This document shows positions 10,311-22,136 of a DNA stretch of 64,000 nt, in pieces. This DNA is from Trichostrongylus colubriformis (lineage: Eukaryota; Nematoda; Chromadorea; Rhabditida; Trichostrongylidae), in the NCBI GenBank assembly GCA_963978905.1, contig OZ022257.1, positions 13,969,664 through 14,033,663 on the forward strand, in the 5' to 3' direction. Numbering within the stretch: the first letter of the stretch is position 1; each line of letters opens with the position of its first letter. The notes under the pieces are model-generated. The model did not search any database and was not told the DNA's origin. It saw nothing but the letters and a program-made list of their open reading frames with translations. The position numbers were made by a program, and so were the translations under genes.

Positions 10311-11880
10311 AAATCTAGACGGAAACTGCACACTTCATTTAAAGTCTGGACATTATGTACAGTAGTCTACCTGGGAAGGAGAGACGAAAGTATGAGGCGC
10401 TGCTATCAGATTGTTGGAATATCGCACAGACCAATTAGGCCTATCATATGTATAGGGTCAAACAGTTTGAATGAGAGTATCCTAAAACTATCTCAGTTCT
10501 ACCGTGGCTTCCTCATATGATGGATCGAGACGGTTTGTCTTTATGGGAGTCTAGTGGGTTTTGTTTTCACGCATAAAAAACCCAATGGGAGAAGTATCTT
10601 GACCAATATATCTATGAGGCCTTATAAGGGCATTTTGCATTATGCGTTCACATCGGCTTCGTAATGTTCCCTGGGACTTGATCGAAGATCATCGTTCCCA
10701 GGTGGTACGTAATAAACAAAAACGGTAAATTGATCAGCGCGTCTCAGGAATAGAGAGTCCGGATAGACCGGGTTAAAGCGGGGTCGATCTGTCTAGCGCC
10801 TCCGCTGACGACCTTTTTGATTATCAGTGTAATTGTAAAACACGTTCCTGTCACATCACACCGCATCTTCATCATCGTACGAGAGGCATTTTATGGTTAT
10901 CTTTTGCGTAATCAACCGCTACTACCCTTTCCTAATTGTGCCTTCCCCATTGATTTCCACTAACTGGGAAGATACGCTGCTCCAAATGGATCACAGCCTG
11001 ACTTTCTATAACTCTTTGATGGAATGGCTAGAATTTCTATTTTTCATGGTATTCAGAAGGATGATTTCTACCAAGAGCAATGACCGTTCACTCGTAGCTC
11101 ATATTCAAATCCTTTGTCAGTGTTAAAAGCCATATGATCCCGAGTTGGGGTAAAAAATCACTCGGTAAAAAAGGGAGCCATACTGATGTAGGGGGAGGGG
11201 GAACTCGTAAAATGTTGAAAGCTTACATGATTTTTCATGAATGCTGAACAGTAATATTGGTCTTGCAGGACCATACGTGTATTTCATATTACTTCTACGT
11301 TACATTATTAACACATCAATCATGCGAAGGCATGTTATTCTTATGTGATCAGCAAGTTGTCCCTCCTCATCATGAATATAAACCGAGTTTATAGTAGGCC
11401 TTTGACGCAATGGTTCTCGAAGATGTGTGCTGTGACGGGTGGTACAGTCACACAATCGTAGGTGTAACGGTATTGTTGGGCGTTTGACAGTGCCATTAAT
11501 TATGAGTGTAGTTGCTATGACATGGAAAGAGGGAATAAAAGGATTGTGGAAAAGCGTTTTTGACATTTTTCTGAAATTTTCTCTTATCTTCTCACATGCA
11601 TACATGATTGTCTTTTTTTTGTCGTTTTTTACTCAATAACCGTTCCAACTTTCTTAATAATTCATAATTTACTGTCCAACGTCATGATTTTTCGAACGTG
11701 TAGTAAATATAAATATAAACATATGTCTGTACGCCCCTATTGAATCCGTTTCGCAGGTATTCTGTGTCATCGTAAACTGCACGCTCCGCCCATAGTGGGC
11801 GGAGTTCCGCATACCCCACACACACACTCTTTACTTCTTGTATATTGATCAGTAATGATAGGTCCCACAAGTAGTGCTGT
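10311..11880. other. Spacer without recognisable gene
   Basis: Only short open frames (longest about 100 codons, 11300-11605 minus) without motifs. The promoter of the gene starting at 11898 should lie here, but no clear TATA or other box stands out. Confidence 0.4.
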
Positions 11881-11886
11881 TTTCAG
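11881..11886 (+). promoter_or_regulatory. Probable trans-splice acceptor
   Basis: TTTCAG ends 11 nt before the ATG at 11898 and follows a pyrimidine-rich tract, fitting spliced-leader addition to the secreted-protein mRNA. Confidence 0.5.
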
Positions 11887-11897
11887 TGATCTGTGTG

Positions 11898-14800
11898 ATG
11901 CAACGACACATTCTGGTGTTGCTGTTCATCGTCATCACTCACGCCAAAGGTACCTTGTTTGAAATTTGTGGCGAACAGAATCGTATTGGAGGGTCGCGTG
12001 TCACGTATGATTAATCACAACGACTGGAAAAAAACTTCAATTCAGGTTCGTTGGTGGATAGAGAGTACCTGAAAAATGTTGCATGTGAACGAAACCCAAA
12101 ACTGTCAATCTGCCAACCTTCCGAAAGGAGCCTACCACGTGAGATTTCATTTTTTTTTCATCTTTTTCAGGGGTACCCCTTTCTGTCGAAACAAAGTGCA
12201 CGCTGTACACTAGTCCTGTCGATTTACGCCACGCCTACTACTTGATTCATAGAAAGTTGCACGCCACGCCTTCTAATTCATTATTTGTAAGTGAAAATAC
12301 TCAAACAAGTACCTATCTAATGTAGGAGTGAGCGATTGCGACAAGATCGAGGACGGTGGTTGAAGCTGGGTTCCACCCATGGACCATGTGTACGGTAGCG
12401 GCGTCCTTTGTCTAACTTTGACATCCTTCGTTGAACTCGTACCTTAGACAACTTTCCACTCGTGCGTTTTCCGCTTGGGTGGATATTGATAGAACAGCGG
12501 AAGGCTCAGAACGTCCGAATGAAGGAGAGCGCTCACAGTTTCTGGGAAGAAATGCCTGACATCCTTCCACTGGATCGCTGTCTATAACATCTTCAACAAA
12601 ATGAATAGCAACAAATACCTCTATTATCAATTACTGTGGCTGGTGTAAAGTTTTTAAAGTTCATCCACTAAAAGTTCAAAGTCAAAGTAATTCTAACAAT
12701 AAGACCTGAATACTGACCTGCCTTTCATCAATCACAGTTTAAAAATGGTGACAGTGTAGTGGCCGAGATGTATCTATGTATCTGTGTCAAAAATGCCTTG
12801 CACCGGACCGGTTCAGTTGTATCCGTGTTCAAAAAATATGATTGGATTGTCTGGCCTAGGAAGGCATTGGACCCGTGCATTGAACCCGAACATTGAACAC
12901 CTCACGCAATTTAGGACCTTTACAAAAACGTTATACCACCATTTAACTCGAAATGCCAGTACGGTGGTGTCGAGTGCGTGGTGCATAGTGACGGATGAAA
13001 CCAACCGCTTACTTATTACTTTTTAAATTTGCAAATTTTTACGATTTATGCATGTAGTTATCATGGCTATTTGTACTGTATGCTTGTAATTAGCTGCGTC
13101 AGTTGCCTTCATGAAACTCCAGACTTTCGAGCTGCGATAAATAAAGCCATTCTTTTTTTTTCTATTCTAATTGCTGTGTCCGATAATTAGTTTTGACAAC
13201 CACTGAAATGCCTTAACTCATGAAGCCATGAGGAAGGTGGAATTTGGGCAGATTGCGTTGAAGGCAGTTTCATTGCATAAGCCTTCGTGCAGAATCTGAC
13301 TGATGGTGATCCGGTCGCTCACATAATCCTCTTGAAAGATCATTTTGTTCAATGAAGGCTGGAGTTTTCTCTGATGGCATATTTTGACTCTGAAACTCAT
13401 TTCGCTGGTGATGATCGTGGATGATTGGGTTTGCTCAATGTCATGGAGAGCCGATCAATGGCTGCGGTTAAGCGGTTATCGATAAATTATGATCGACCAA
13501 TCTGATCACTGATCCTTTGGTGAACGGCGTCGTCCTTGATTTTTGATATGGAACTGGAGGCGGAACCCGAACGGCCCCCTTTCTTCGACCCGGATATGTC
13601 TAACCAGAGTTCATTCCATGGGGTGTAAAAAAGGTACATGCTACATAACTTTCCTCCTCTGAACACGAGAACAGCATCTTCTCGGCTCACTAGGAGGAAT
13701 GGAAAGTTTCTTTGTAGAAATCAGGAATCCTCATGGGAAACGCGTTTGGAACATCACTTTACATTTCGATAGGCGAATTTCTTCCAGAGGGCGTGGCAAG
13801 CTTGTGTTTATGAGAGAGCGTGTTTAGGCAGGCGGCAGAAGCAGGAGCTGAAATAGGGCTTGGAGGCGGTATTTCCTCATTTTGCATGCTATTTGCCCCC
13901 TCAAAGTGATATCGCTTTGCTGCATCCTACTTGAATCATTAGCGTGAAGCTAATTAATCCTGATTTTCGGAACGAAATTCCACTCTAAAGATGTTTTGAA
14001 ATATTTCGAACATGCGGACCTTCCTCTGTATCTTCTACTATACTTTTGTTGATTTATTAGAAAGCCGGGATTGCCTGTCTTTGATACAGTAGCCATTCAT
14101 CAGAATGAATTCCCAACTGTTTGTTTTACCATTGTGGAATAGATAACCTATTTTATAAGGTCCTTGATTGTGACCACAGCACGGGGACCCCAGCTGGCAT
14201 GAGCTCACAGTCGAACCTGCAATCTCTGTCTTTGAATACACCTTAAGAAAGTGGAAAGGGTAATCCCGGCCGATTGTGGAACATGAAAGTCGACACGCCA
14301 AGTAGCGTAAAAGCAGAGAAAGAACTGTATAAAATGGCTAAAAACGCGAGGAATACGACCTCCTTTTCGCTCCTTCCCTTTTGCCCTCGCTACATCACTA
14401 GCCGCTGAGGGTAGATGCAGACGGCGAGGGGCTATGACAGCCAACGCGAACTGCCCCATCCTCTCAGCAACTCAGCCAATGAAGCGCTGCAGTTCGAAGT
14501 GAATCGGGATCAGGTTTAGAAAGCGCCTTTTAACGCGAGTCCGCCACAGATTATTTTTTCGCAATTGTTCTTTTCTTTTTCGAAGAACATGCAATCAGAG
14601 TTTGCCTCCTTCATTGCCCCCTCCAGTGCCTTTAGGTCGTGTAGGTGACCTCGTGGACGTGCCTATTGTTAAAGCCTTTGTTGATTCTATTTCTTGAAAC
14701 TAAACTCACTAATTTTGCTCCAATATCAAATATTTTCCGTATTCAGTTGTAACGCCACCTCCATTGCCTAGTCAAACAAATCACGAAGCATCGCAGTGGT

Positions 14801-17800
14801 CCAAAAACAGTCGTGCGAAAGATGAACTTTCAGACCTGAACGCAGAAATGTTGCAACAGTATCAAAAAGAAAAGCAGGTTTGCGCTGTGAATTCACTGAA
14901 ATGCTATGCTATTCCTTTGGAACCATTTTTCAGGGTCCTCCTGTCACTGATGAAAACACTGCTGATCTCAAGGCGAAGTGTTTACGAATGGCTCCCATTG
15001 CACAAAAGGTGACAATCCACTCTTGGAAATCTTTTTTTTTAGGTTTTTCTTACCTTGAATCGAAAAATGCGATTAATTAAGGCTGTTTTTTTTGAAATCT
15101 GAGGCATCTCGTAAAGGAGCATCGATTGCTTTCAGTACTGCGAGAAGAGCGCTCTAACAAAAGGAAATGTTCGTCGATGTGCTGCCTATTTCCATGACTG
15201 CACGAAATTCTTCGGTGAAGCTGATCCACTCTATTCCGTAGCACATGCATTCAGCTCAGCGGTATGTCAGCCATCTCGTCTCTTTTAGCAGCGACAGAAA
15301 GGCAGTGCCAGGGGTAGTTCTAACAGAATATGAAAAAATTTTTCAATATGAAAGGCAAAGTGCCTAATAGTGCGAAACAAAACGGAATGAAGCTGCCAGA
15401 AACCGAGGAGTAGGGCCTGTTCATCGACGTAGATTCCGAGAGGAGGCGGGCCGTATTGACGAAAAGACGGGCCATGTTGAAACAGATGGAAACTGTTGAA
15501 AAAAGATGACTTTTACTTAAAAAGTGCTGGGCGCTCCTTTGACTGGGAATTTCGCCACATGTTAATATCCTACCCGGCTTTCACTTGGATGACTCTTTTC
15601 AGGGAGGGGGCGGGTCACGTTGACGAAAGGCCATTCTTCTCTAACACTAAGTATTCCCCTTAATTAACTGGTAATAATTATGGGTAATCTACAAAGTAGA
15701 ATTTTATAGTTATTGCTAACTCTGAAGCAGAAACCCCTCGAAGAAGGTGGTGCTCCGCAGAAAATGTGAAAGGGAAGAGCATCCATAACTGATAGCCGGG
15801 AATATTGAAACGAAACTGATGGGTCCGAGAGGTGAAAGTATCCAGGTCGTCGAAGTCAAGGTTTGTAGTGGTGGGGGAGGGGGGCGGAGGCGGGGGGGGG
15901 GGGACCAGACGGAGAAAGTTCACGACCTCACGTGAAAGGGGATGCTAACCTTAGTAGAGGGAAGGTGTGTTCTAGCCGGAACTAATCTGCTGTATCTATT
16001 ATCTATCTCTTCAGGTTAATTTGAACTTTGCGACAATCGGTGTGAACGGGATCCCATATTATCCCATCAACGAAGAAGGTGGAGTAGGCGTTGGAGTGAC
16101 GTCTCACATACCGTTTGGTTCCTGGGGTGGTGGATATTCGGATCACGTCGGAGTACGGTATGTTGTTTTACCTACGTATAATTAACTTTTAAGTATAAGT
16201 ATAGGTTTCTTTCCCAGATAGTAGTTGTGGCGGTCAAAACGTTGACACTTTACCTTTCGTAGGTCCCGGTGATCGGGGTGTGTGCAGATATATAAGCGAA
16301 TCGCGTGGCCGAGCGGCGCGGCGAATGCGAGTGCCTGCGACAGGGCGTGGCAGCCTTCAAGCGAGGCAGTGTGGCATGACTGGAAGCGCAGACGTGACGC
16401 AGTAACGCTCGGCCGACTTCCAAGGGCAATCGATACAGCGAGTAGTATTGGTGACGCCGCGAGTGAAACGCCGCGAAGCGATTCGCTGTCATATCTGCAC
16501 ACACCCCGGTGATCGATCTCATTGATGAGTTATTTTTAAGCCAAGCAATACAGTGAGGTCGTGAGCTCACCATTGATCTTTTGAGGAGATCATTCATATG
16601 ATCACTGATTCTTTTCCTTTAACAAAGCGATCTCATTATGACCGCTGCTGTCTTGAGCGATACTTGAGTCTTTTGGAAGGAGGGGACAACATTCCCCCAC
16701 CCCCCTACAGTGTCACTACGGAGAATGAGTAACTCTTTCTCCGCAGTGACACTGTATACGGTGTCACTACGGAGAAAGAGTTATATTTTTCTAAAATTCC
16801 ATTGTTACAGAAGAAATGTCCCACTTTTCGCGCTCTTTTAGCGCTAAAACCACATGCCCACCAATTGAGTATGCGAGGTGGAAGTGTGCAGATGGCATGA
16901 GCTTTATAATTTTCCATATCAACGGTTATAATAGTATTTTTATATATTTACAGAGATTACTGGTCACAAAATCAAGAAGTTGGAGCGAATTGGCAAGAAG
17001 GAAAGTACGGCTACAAAAACGGGTGGTCCGTTCCACTCGTGCAGTCGCTGGGTGTTGAAGGCGGACAACACAATGTTGTGTCCGTTCCGCTCGATAGACG
17101 AAATATGGGCAAAATTATGGTTGACAACGGATACGGTGTAAGTTGTGCCATTTATACGATGGCCACATCTGTTTTTGTAGATATCGGTATTATTGGGATC
17201 GACCATGCACACGACTTCCGTCCATAATAGCAAATGTACTAGAATGGTTAATTCACTTATACAAGTAATCACAATGGCCATTTGAGATTTTCAAAGCTAC
17301 AGTTCAATCGGAAGGATAGAACACAATCCCTTCGGACCTCAAACTAGTAAAAGCTTTGTATCAGATCATGATAGTCCCTTCCTATGTGGCTAGTGTGCTC
17401 ACCCACTATAAAATGAGGCCCCTAATGGATTGGTTCGCCATTCACAATGTGAATGCAGATCTACATCATCCTAATTGGGTGGTACGCCAACGTCTAATTT
17501 TTCTCTCTCAACCTGGAGATTGCCTTAAATAAAAAAATACTTTCGCAAGTTGACAAGAAATAGTGCATGATGCAAACTTCGAGGGGCTCCTTCATTCAAC
17601 GGGACCACGTCACCTTTTCGAACAACTGCTTGCAATGGTTCCTTTTTCAGGTTGGTGGCTATTATGGCCAGAATGATCATGTCGGAGTAGACTGGAAAAA
17701 AGGTGACGTACAGCACACTTTCGGTGTGGGGTCGCCATTTGTTGGTGCTGGCTTCATGACCGGTCAGGCAGTCACCTTCCCGAGTCTTGAGACGTTCATG

Positions 17801-17818
17801 AGAGCGGGACGAAAATAA
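11898..17818 (+). CDS. Secreted Gly/Tyr-rich protein, unrecognised nematode family
   Basis: Eight exons (11898-11949, 12046-12138, 14747-14877, 14934-15008, 15136-15261, 16015-16157, 16954-17137, 17651-17818) splice in consistent phase to 323 aa. A signal peptide (MQRHILVLLFIVITHAKG) is followed by a Cys pair (VACERNPKLSIC), a charged linker and a Cys-rich helical segment (KCLRMAPIAQKYCEK, then RRCAAYFHDCTKFF). The C-terminal half is Gly-, Tyr- and Trp-rich. There the motif GG-Y-(x)n-DHVGV occurs twice, once across exons 6-7 and once in exon 8 (GGYYGQNDHVGVDWKKGD), so the last exon is itself an internal repeat module. I do not recognise a named domain; an extracellular or cuticle role would be inference. 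The terminal exon is duplicated downstream at 19438-19605. Intron 2 is about 2.6 kb; the others carry small repeats. Confidence 0.85.
12139..14746 (+). other. 2.6-kb intron of the secreted Gly/Tyr-rich gene
   Basis: Spans donor CAC|GTGAGA to acceptor ATTCAG|TTGTAA. The short frames inside (12412-12630, 12784-13026, 13487-13690, 14205-14459) lack family motifs or splice continuity. I see no repeat shared with the rest of the window. Confidence 0.6.
15262..16014 (+). other. 753-bp intron with a G-run
   Basis: The intron between exons 5 and 6 of the secreted gene. It contains GC-rich low-complexity sequence near 15868-15902 with a 13-G run, reminiscent of the G-run ends of the elements at 3838 and 9944, but no matching second end was found. 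Confidence 0.5.
16275..16506. mobile_element. 232-bp hAT-like MITE with 8-bp target duplication
   Basis: Terminal inverted repeats GGGGTGTGTGCAGATAT and ATATCTGCACACACCC enclose a GC-rich interior. They are flanked on both sides by CGGTGATC (16267-16274 and 16507-16514), an 8-bp direct repeat as made by hAT transposases. It lies in the intron between exons 6 and 7 of the secreted gene. Open frames across it on both strands are incidental. Confidence 0.8.
16707..16785. repeat. Hairpin plus third direct copy
   Basis: ACAGTGTCACTACGGAGAA at 16707 is mirrored by a slightly diverged inverted copy ending at 16755 (CTCCGCAGTGACACTGT). A further direct copy (GGTGTCACTACGGAGAAAGA) begins at about 16760. 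Confidence 0.75.
17138..17650 (+). other. Last intron of the secreted gene
   Basis: Donor GGT|GTAAGT to acceptor TTTTTCAG. From about 17545 its 3' part is also repeated before the duplicate exon at 19438, so the duplication carried its own splice acceptor. Confidence 0.7.
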
Positions 17819-18890
17819 TATAGCCACCTGTTATTACTGTTACTACTGTAAATATGTAAACTTGTTTTCTGTATAGACTTGTACTTATAAACTTATATGA
17901 TAACATCTTATGCTTTCTGTGCTATACCAATTACTGTTGAGAGGTTAACCACATGTATGGATGTGTATACAACTCATAAATTTCCTTAGCTCACACAAGA
18001 ACTTGTTCACGGTATGGGCCACTGTGCCACTCATGTCACTCACTGTCGCTCACTTATTTTGACTCGACTTTGTTCACCTCATTTTTCGCATTTTCTTCTT
18101 TGGTTTTTGCCAGTTTTTTTTTAGCAACGTACGGCATTCTATCATTCACGCATGTCACGGCGATGTACCCGTCTCGGCGAAGCGTCGGTACATTGCCGCG
18201 ACATACGTGAATGCTGAGGGATGCCAGATATCTCCAATGACTGCATGAATGAATGTTTAACGGGTACCATCTTTATTGTTCTCTTATTTCGTCACGAATC
18301 TGATATAAGCTGATAGAGCGCGATAAACCTTTCTTTTTCTTCAAATCGTCATATCAGATAAGGATTCACTGATGTACCTACCCATCATCTTGTAATTATT
18401 CATGTATTAGTGAATATTTCTCGCAACCCTTCCTTCGCAATCGCTTGTTCGCAAGCTGTACGAGAAATATTGCAAACATTTTTTTTGCTCATAGAGCGGC
18501 GGCAACTCAATATGAAGGTTCACTGAAAATCCATCTTGCTCCTCAAAATTCACCAAAAAAAAAAACTCAGCTGACGGCTCACTTAGTTAAACAGGGCGTT
18601 ACGATGGGGATAACGTGCAAGGTTCCGAAAAGTGATCCGTCAGGTCAGGTCACTATGGTGATTATCATATCATTGCCGTCAGACTGAAACTTTGTATTAC
18701 GGACTTTGCAGTGACTAGCTTCCACCTACTCTATACATCCCATCTGGTTTAATTCGAAATTGTACTTATTGGACATCTCACATTCTAATCATTTGTAGTA
18801 TATGCATCCTAATATTTTACATATTTAACTTCACAAATCTCCTCCTTTATTCTTTGACCTATACCATAGGTGGACCGACTAAGTAGCCAA
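17545..18890 (+). repeat. Tandem segmental duplication, unit 1
   Basis: This block covers the 3' part of the last intron, the terminal exon and 3' flank. It matches 19315-20720 with many substitutions and small indels. Shared landmarks are GGTTCCTTNTTCAGGT, CTTTCTGTGCTATACCA, the dead palindrome near 18133 and CCATAGGTGGACCGACTAAG. Confidence 0.85.
18133..18225. repeat. 93-bp imperfect palindrome
   Basis: GGCATTC...ATTCACG...ATGTACCCG on the left is mirrored by CGGTACAT...CGTGAATGC...ATGCC on the right. In duplication unit 2 (about 19905-19960) the left half is deleted. Confidence 0.7.
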
Positions 18891-18892
18891 GG

Positions 18893-19135
18893 TTTTGAAA
18901 TCAGTAGCAGGTTAATCGTCTCTGAGGCGAACTCACTGCCGAATTGATCCCACACGAACCATTGGCATCAGAACGGTGCCACTTCAACCCATAACGTACC
19001 GCTTGCAACACCTGGTGTTGCGCAAGATTCAAAAAACAATTTTTTTGGTTGGTCAAATGCTATAACCATATGCTTTCGAAAATGGGAATAACATACCTTC
19101 CTATAAATCCCTTGAAAGTAATCTATACGAAAGTC
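18893..19135 (+). repeat. Dispersed repeat family D (copy 1, 5' part)
   Basis: Starts in TTTTGAAATCAGTAGCAGG, passes through CGTCTCTGAGGCGAACTCAC and CAACCCATAACGTACC and ends in a GGGAATAACAT string. The same order recurs at 33620 and 34893, and partly at 20622, 25118, 29660 and 35395. Confidence 0.75.
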
Positions 19136-19314
19136 GTGTATCTTAAGCGATCAGATTCGAGGTGCAAATTCAACATAGGAATCACTGCGTATTTTTCCTA
19201 TCTATTGATATTCGTATCTGCTTTCATGATCGAATATGTAGAAGTGGAATAAATAGTACAGCAACTGTGGTACTCTTCTCCTCCAATTTTGTGGCCTTGA
19301 TACAATATTTTCAC

Positions 19315-20720
19315 GAGTCGACTAGAAATCCAGTGAATGGCGCAGCCCCAGAAGGCTTCTTTTATTCCGCGGGCTCCCAAGGAACTTCGCTCACTCTCTA
19401 TTTTTTGAAAAATTGCTTGTACTGGTTCCTTCTTCAGGTCGGTGGCTATTATGGCCATAACGATCATGCTGGGGTAGACTGGAAGAAAGGTGACGTACTG
19501 CACACTTACGGTATAGGGTCGCCATTTGTCGGTGCTGGCTTCATGAGCGATCAGGCGGTCACCTTCCCGAGTCTTGAGACGTTCATGAGAACGGGACGAG
19601 AATAGCTATAACCTTCTATTAGATATTACTGCGATGCTGTAAATATGTAAGTAAACTGTTGTTTCCTGAATAGACTTAAGCTTACAAACTTATATGATAC
19701 TGTTTTAGCTTTCTGTGCTATACCAGTTACTCTTGAGAAGTTATCCACATTTATGTGAACCACTCATACGTTTTCATAGCTCACCCAAGAATTCATTCAC
19801 GATAGGGGCCCCTGTACCACTCATCTCACTCACTGTCGCTCACCTATTTTGACTCGACTTTGTTCTCTCGCTTTTTCTTTCTTTTTTTACCAGTTTTTTT
19901 TTAGCAACCTACGACATTCGCCGATGCATTGCCGCGGCGTACGTGAATGCTGAAGGATACCAGATACCTCCAGTGATTGCATACATGAATGTACCGTCTT
20001 TTTTGTTCTCTCATATCGTAAGGAATCGAATATGTATAAGCTGATCGAGCACGATGAATTTTTCCTTTCTCTTGAAATCATCATATCAGATAGGGATTCA
20101 CTGATGTAGTTACGAATTATCTTATGATTATCCATGTGTTAGTGACAGGCAACCCTTATTTCGCTTGTTTGCAAACTGTACGAGAGATATTGCAAACATT
20201 TTTTATGCTCATTTTATGCTAAGCGGAGGCAGCTAGATGTGAAGGCTCACTGAGGATCCGTCTTCGCTCCTCAAAATTCACCAAAAAACCCTGCTGAGCG
20301 GTTCACTCAGTAAAACAGAGCACTTCGGTGGGGGTAAAGTGTAAGTGTTCCGAAAAGTGATTCGGGAGGTCAGGTCACTATCACATTATCATATCATTCC
20401 CATCAAACTAAAACTTTGTATTATGGACTGTTACAGTGACTAGCTTCCACCTACTATATACATCCTATCTTATTTAATTGGAAATCGTACTTATTGGACA
20501 TCTCACATTCTAATCATTTGTAGTATATGCATCCTAATATTTCACATATTTAACTTCACAAATCTCGACCTTTATTCTTTAGCCTTTACCATAGGTGGAC
20601 CGACTAAGTAGCCAAGATTTTGAAATCAGTAGCAGGTTAATCGTCTCTGAGGCGAACTCACTTACTGCACACCTGATCTCACACCATTCACTGTCATCTG
20701 ATCGGTGCCACTTTCGTGGC
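19315..20720 (+). repeat. Tandem segmental duplication, unit 2
   Basis: Second copy of the 17545-18890 block, offset by about 1.78 kb. Similarity extends past the exon through the 3' flank and stops near 20720, just before the MITE at 20727-21025. Confidence 0.85.
19438..19605 (+). CDS. Duplicate terminal exon of the secreted Gly/Tyr-rich gene
   Basis: Preceded by the acceptor TTCTTCAG, in the same phase (0) and of exactly the same coding length as the exon at 17651-17818 (168 nt, 55 aa plus stop). It begins VGGYYGHNDHAGVDWKKGD and keeps GSPFVGAGFM and FPSLETFMRTGRE. About ten residues differ from the upstream exon, and no frameshift or premature stop is present. It has no upstream partner exons of its own, so it would be expressed only by skipping the first terminal exon or by reading past its poly(A) site. 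Alternatively it is a young pseudo-exon. Confidence 0.65.
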   Translation, partial: VGGYYGHNDHAGVDWKKGDVLHTYGIGSPFVGAGFMSDQAVTFPSLETFMRTGRE

Positions 20721-20722
20721 AC
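20622..20722 (+). repeat. Dispersed repeat family D (fragment in duplication unit 2)
   Basis: Carries AGTAGCAGGTTAATCGTCTC and GAGGCGAACTCACT followed by a truncated remainder. It is the duplicated counterpart of the repeat at 18893. Confidence 0.7.
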
Positions 20723-20726
20723 ATTT

Positions 20727-21025
20727 CGCGATAAGAGATGGGTCGACTTTTCTTCCTGGAGCAATGGATCGTTGTAAATACCTGGGTTGCACTTTTTCGC
20801 GTCGCCACGGAGCGCGATCACGGCGCTACACATGCTCCAGTGACTTCGACGTCGCCCATTTTGTTCAGCTGACCAATGAGAGAGCTCAAGTGGGTGGCGT
20901 CGGCGGGGTGGGTTCGAGTAGCTGTAGCACCGTGATAGCGCACCTGACGACGCAGAAAGGTGCAGCCTGACTAGTTACCCAAGGGTCTACTGCTCAAAAA
21001 AGGTAAATCGAGCCATTTGATTTTC
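20727..21025. repeat. MITE family E (copy 1)
   Basis: Ends GGGTCGACTTTTCTTCCTGG and AAAAAAGGTAAATCGAGCC are inverted. The interior has GCACCGTGATAGCGCA and CACTTTTTCGCGTCGCCAC, which recur at 52590-52866 and 55535-55750. Confidence 0.75.
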
Positions 21026-22090
21026 GCGAGGTGTACCTTCAAGGAAGAAGCAAATCATTTCCTCATGTTATTGACAGCATACAGTTTTTTTTAATTTTAT
21101 TCAGACTTTAATGTACTCACCGAGATGGGTCGGTGTTGAACGAATAGCCAGTAACCTCGTACTAGTGTGAAAAAGAAGGTACATCGATCATTATACTGTA
21201 TTGCATAGTACTGCTTCAAATTCACCTAATATTTAGCAAATTTATTATTATACAACGGCTCCGTTCCTAAACCACGCTGCACCGACATGTTATTTCTGTT
21301 GGTAATTTTTTTGATACCGAGAGGTGGTCTCTGCATCTATTCACATTTCTCTGAATTCATTACTTGTTTCATAGGATGTTATTTTCTTATTTACTCATTA
21401 GGCAGAGTCTATGAGCAGGAGAAAATGGAGGTATGGTGAATGATCGCAGCGAAAATTCAGTTTTCCTGTAAGCCATCTTACTAAGGGAGTTTACGTGTGT
21501 ATGTCAATTTCCTAGTGCTGCAAAAAGAAATGTGGCTTCATTGGGGCGGAGATAGAGTTGTAATGCAGTGTTGAGAGCTTAAATCCAACAAGATGCTCAC
21601 GCCTCTGAGAGAAAGAGGGAGAGTTGAAAATGGCATCGGAGGGATGCTTCGTGTTGACGTCTTCCATATGTCTGACAGTTGATGGTGTGAAACCAGCTAA
21701 TTTACAACCCTGTCGGACATCCCCTCTACTTTGAGTAAGCTCGTGCAAACTGGAAGAAAAGTGTGGGAAAGGGACACTTTGACGTTTTCGGTCCTTTTGT
21801 TCTTTTTTTTCATTGGGGTACCTCTACCATCACAATGCCCTTTTTTATCACACAGTGTAAGTAGTAAATTTGTGTCAAATCCGAATTGGCAACGAGAACA
21901 GTGATCCATGGAAATATAATGTTCTCGCTGGCAAATGTTATGCATTTCATGATCCACAACCTAGTAGATATGTATTTTGAAAAACCGGGATTCACCACAC
22001 TCATCGTTCTGCTTCTTGGAGTACTACTCAAGCGGAAGAAGGACGCCTGTGCATCAGAAAGAGAGGTGATGAAAACAGGGCTTCAGTGAA
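21026..22090. other. Spacer without recognisable gene
   Basis: Several 70-90 codon frames on the minus strand (21512-22031) have no motif. This lies downstream of the minus-strand gene ending at 22137. Confidence 0.4.
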
Positions 22091-22104
22091 GTCAGATAGA
22101 AATC

Positions 22105-22110
22105 TTTATT
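22105..22110 (-). terminator. Poly(A) signal AATAAA
   Basis: The minus strand reads AATAAA about 27 nt after the stop codon of the secreted paralogue 1. Paralogue 2 has the same signal about 38 nt after its stop. Confidence 0.75.
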
Positions 22111-22136
22111 TTGAGAAAAGTTTAGAATACACCGCG

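Noticed and set aside
16182..16597. Overlapping 76-115 codon frames on both strands
   Set aside because: They lie across the GC-rich hAT-like MITE, where stops are rare by composition.
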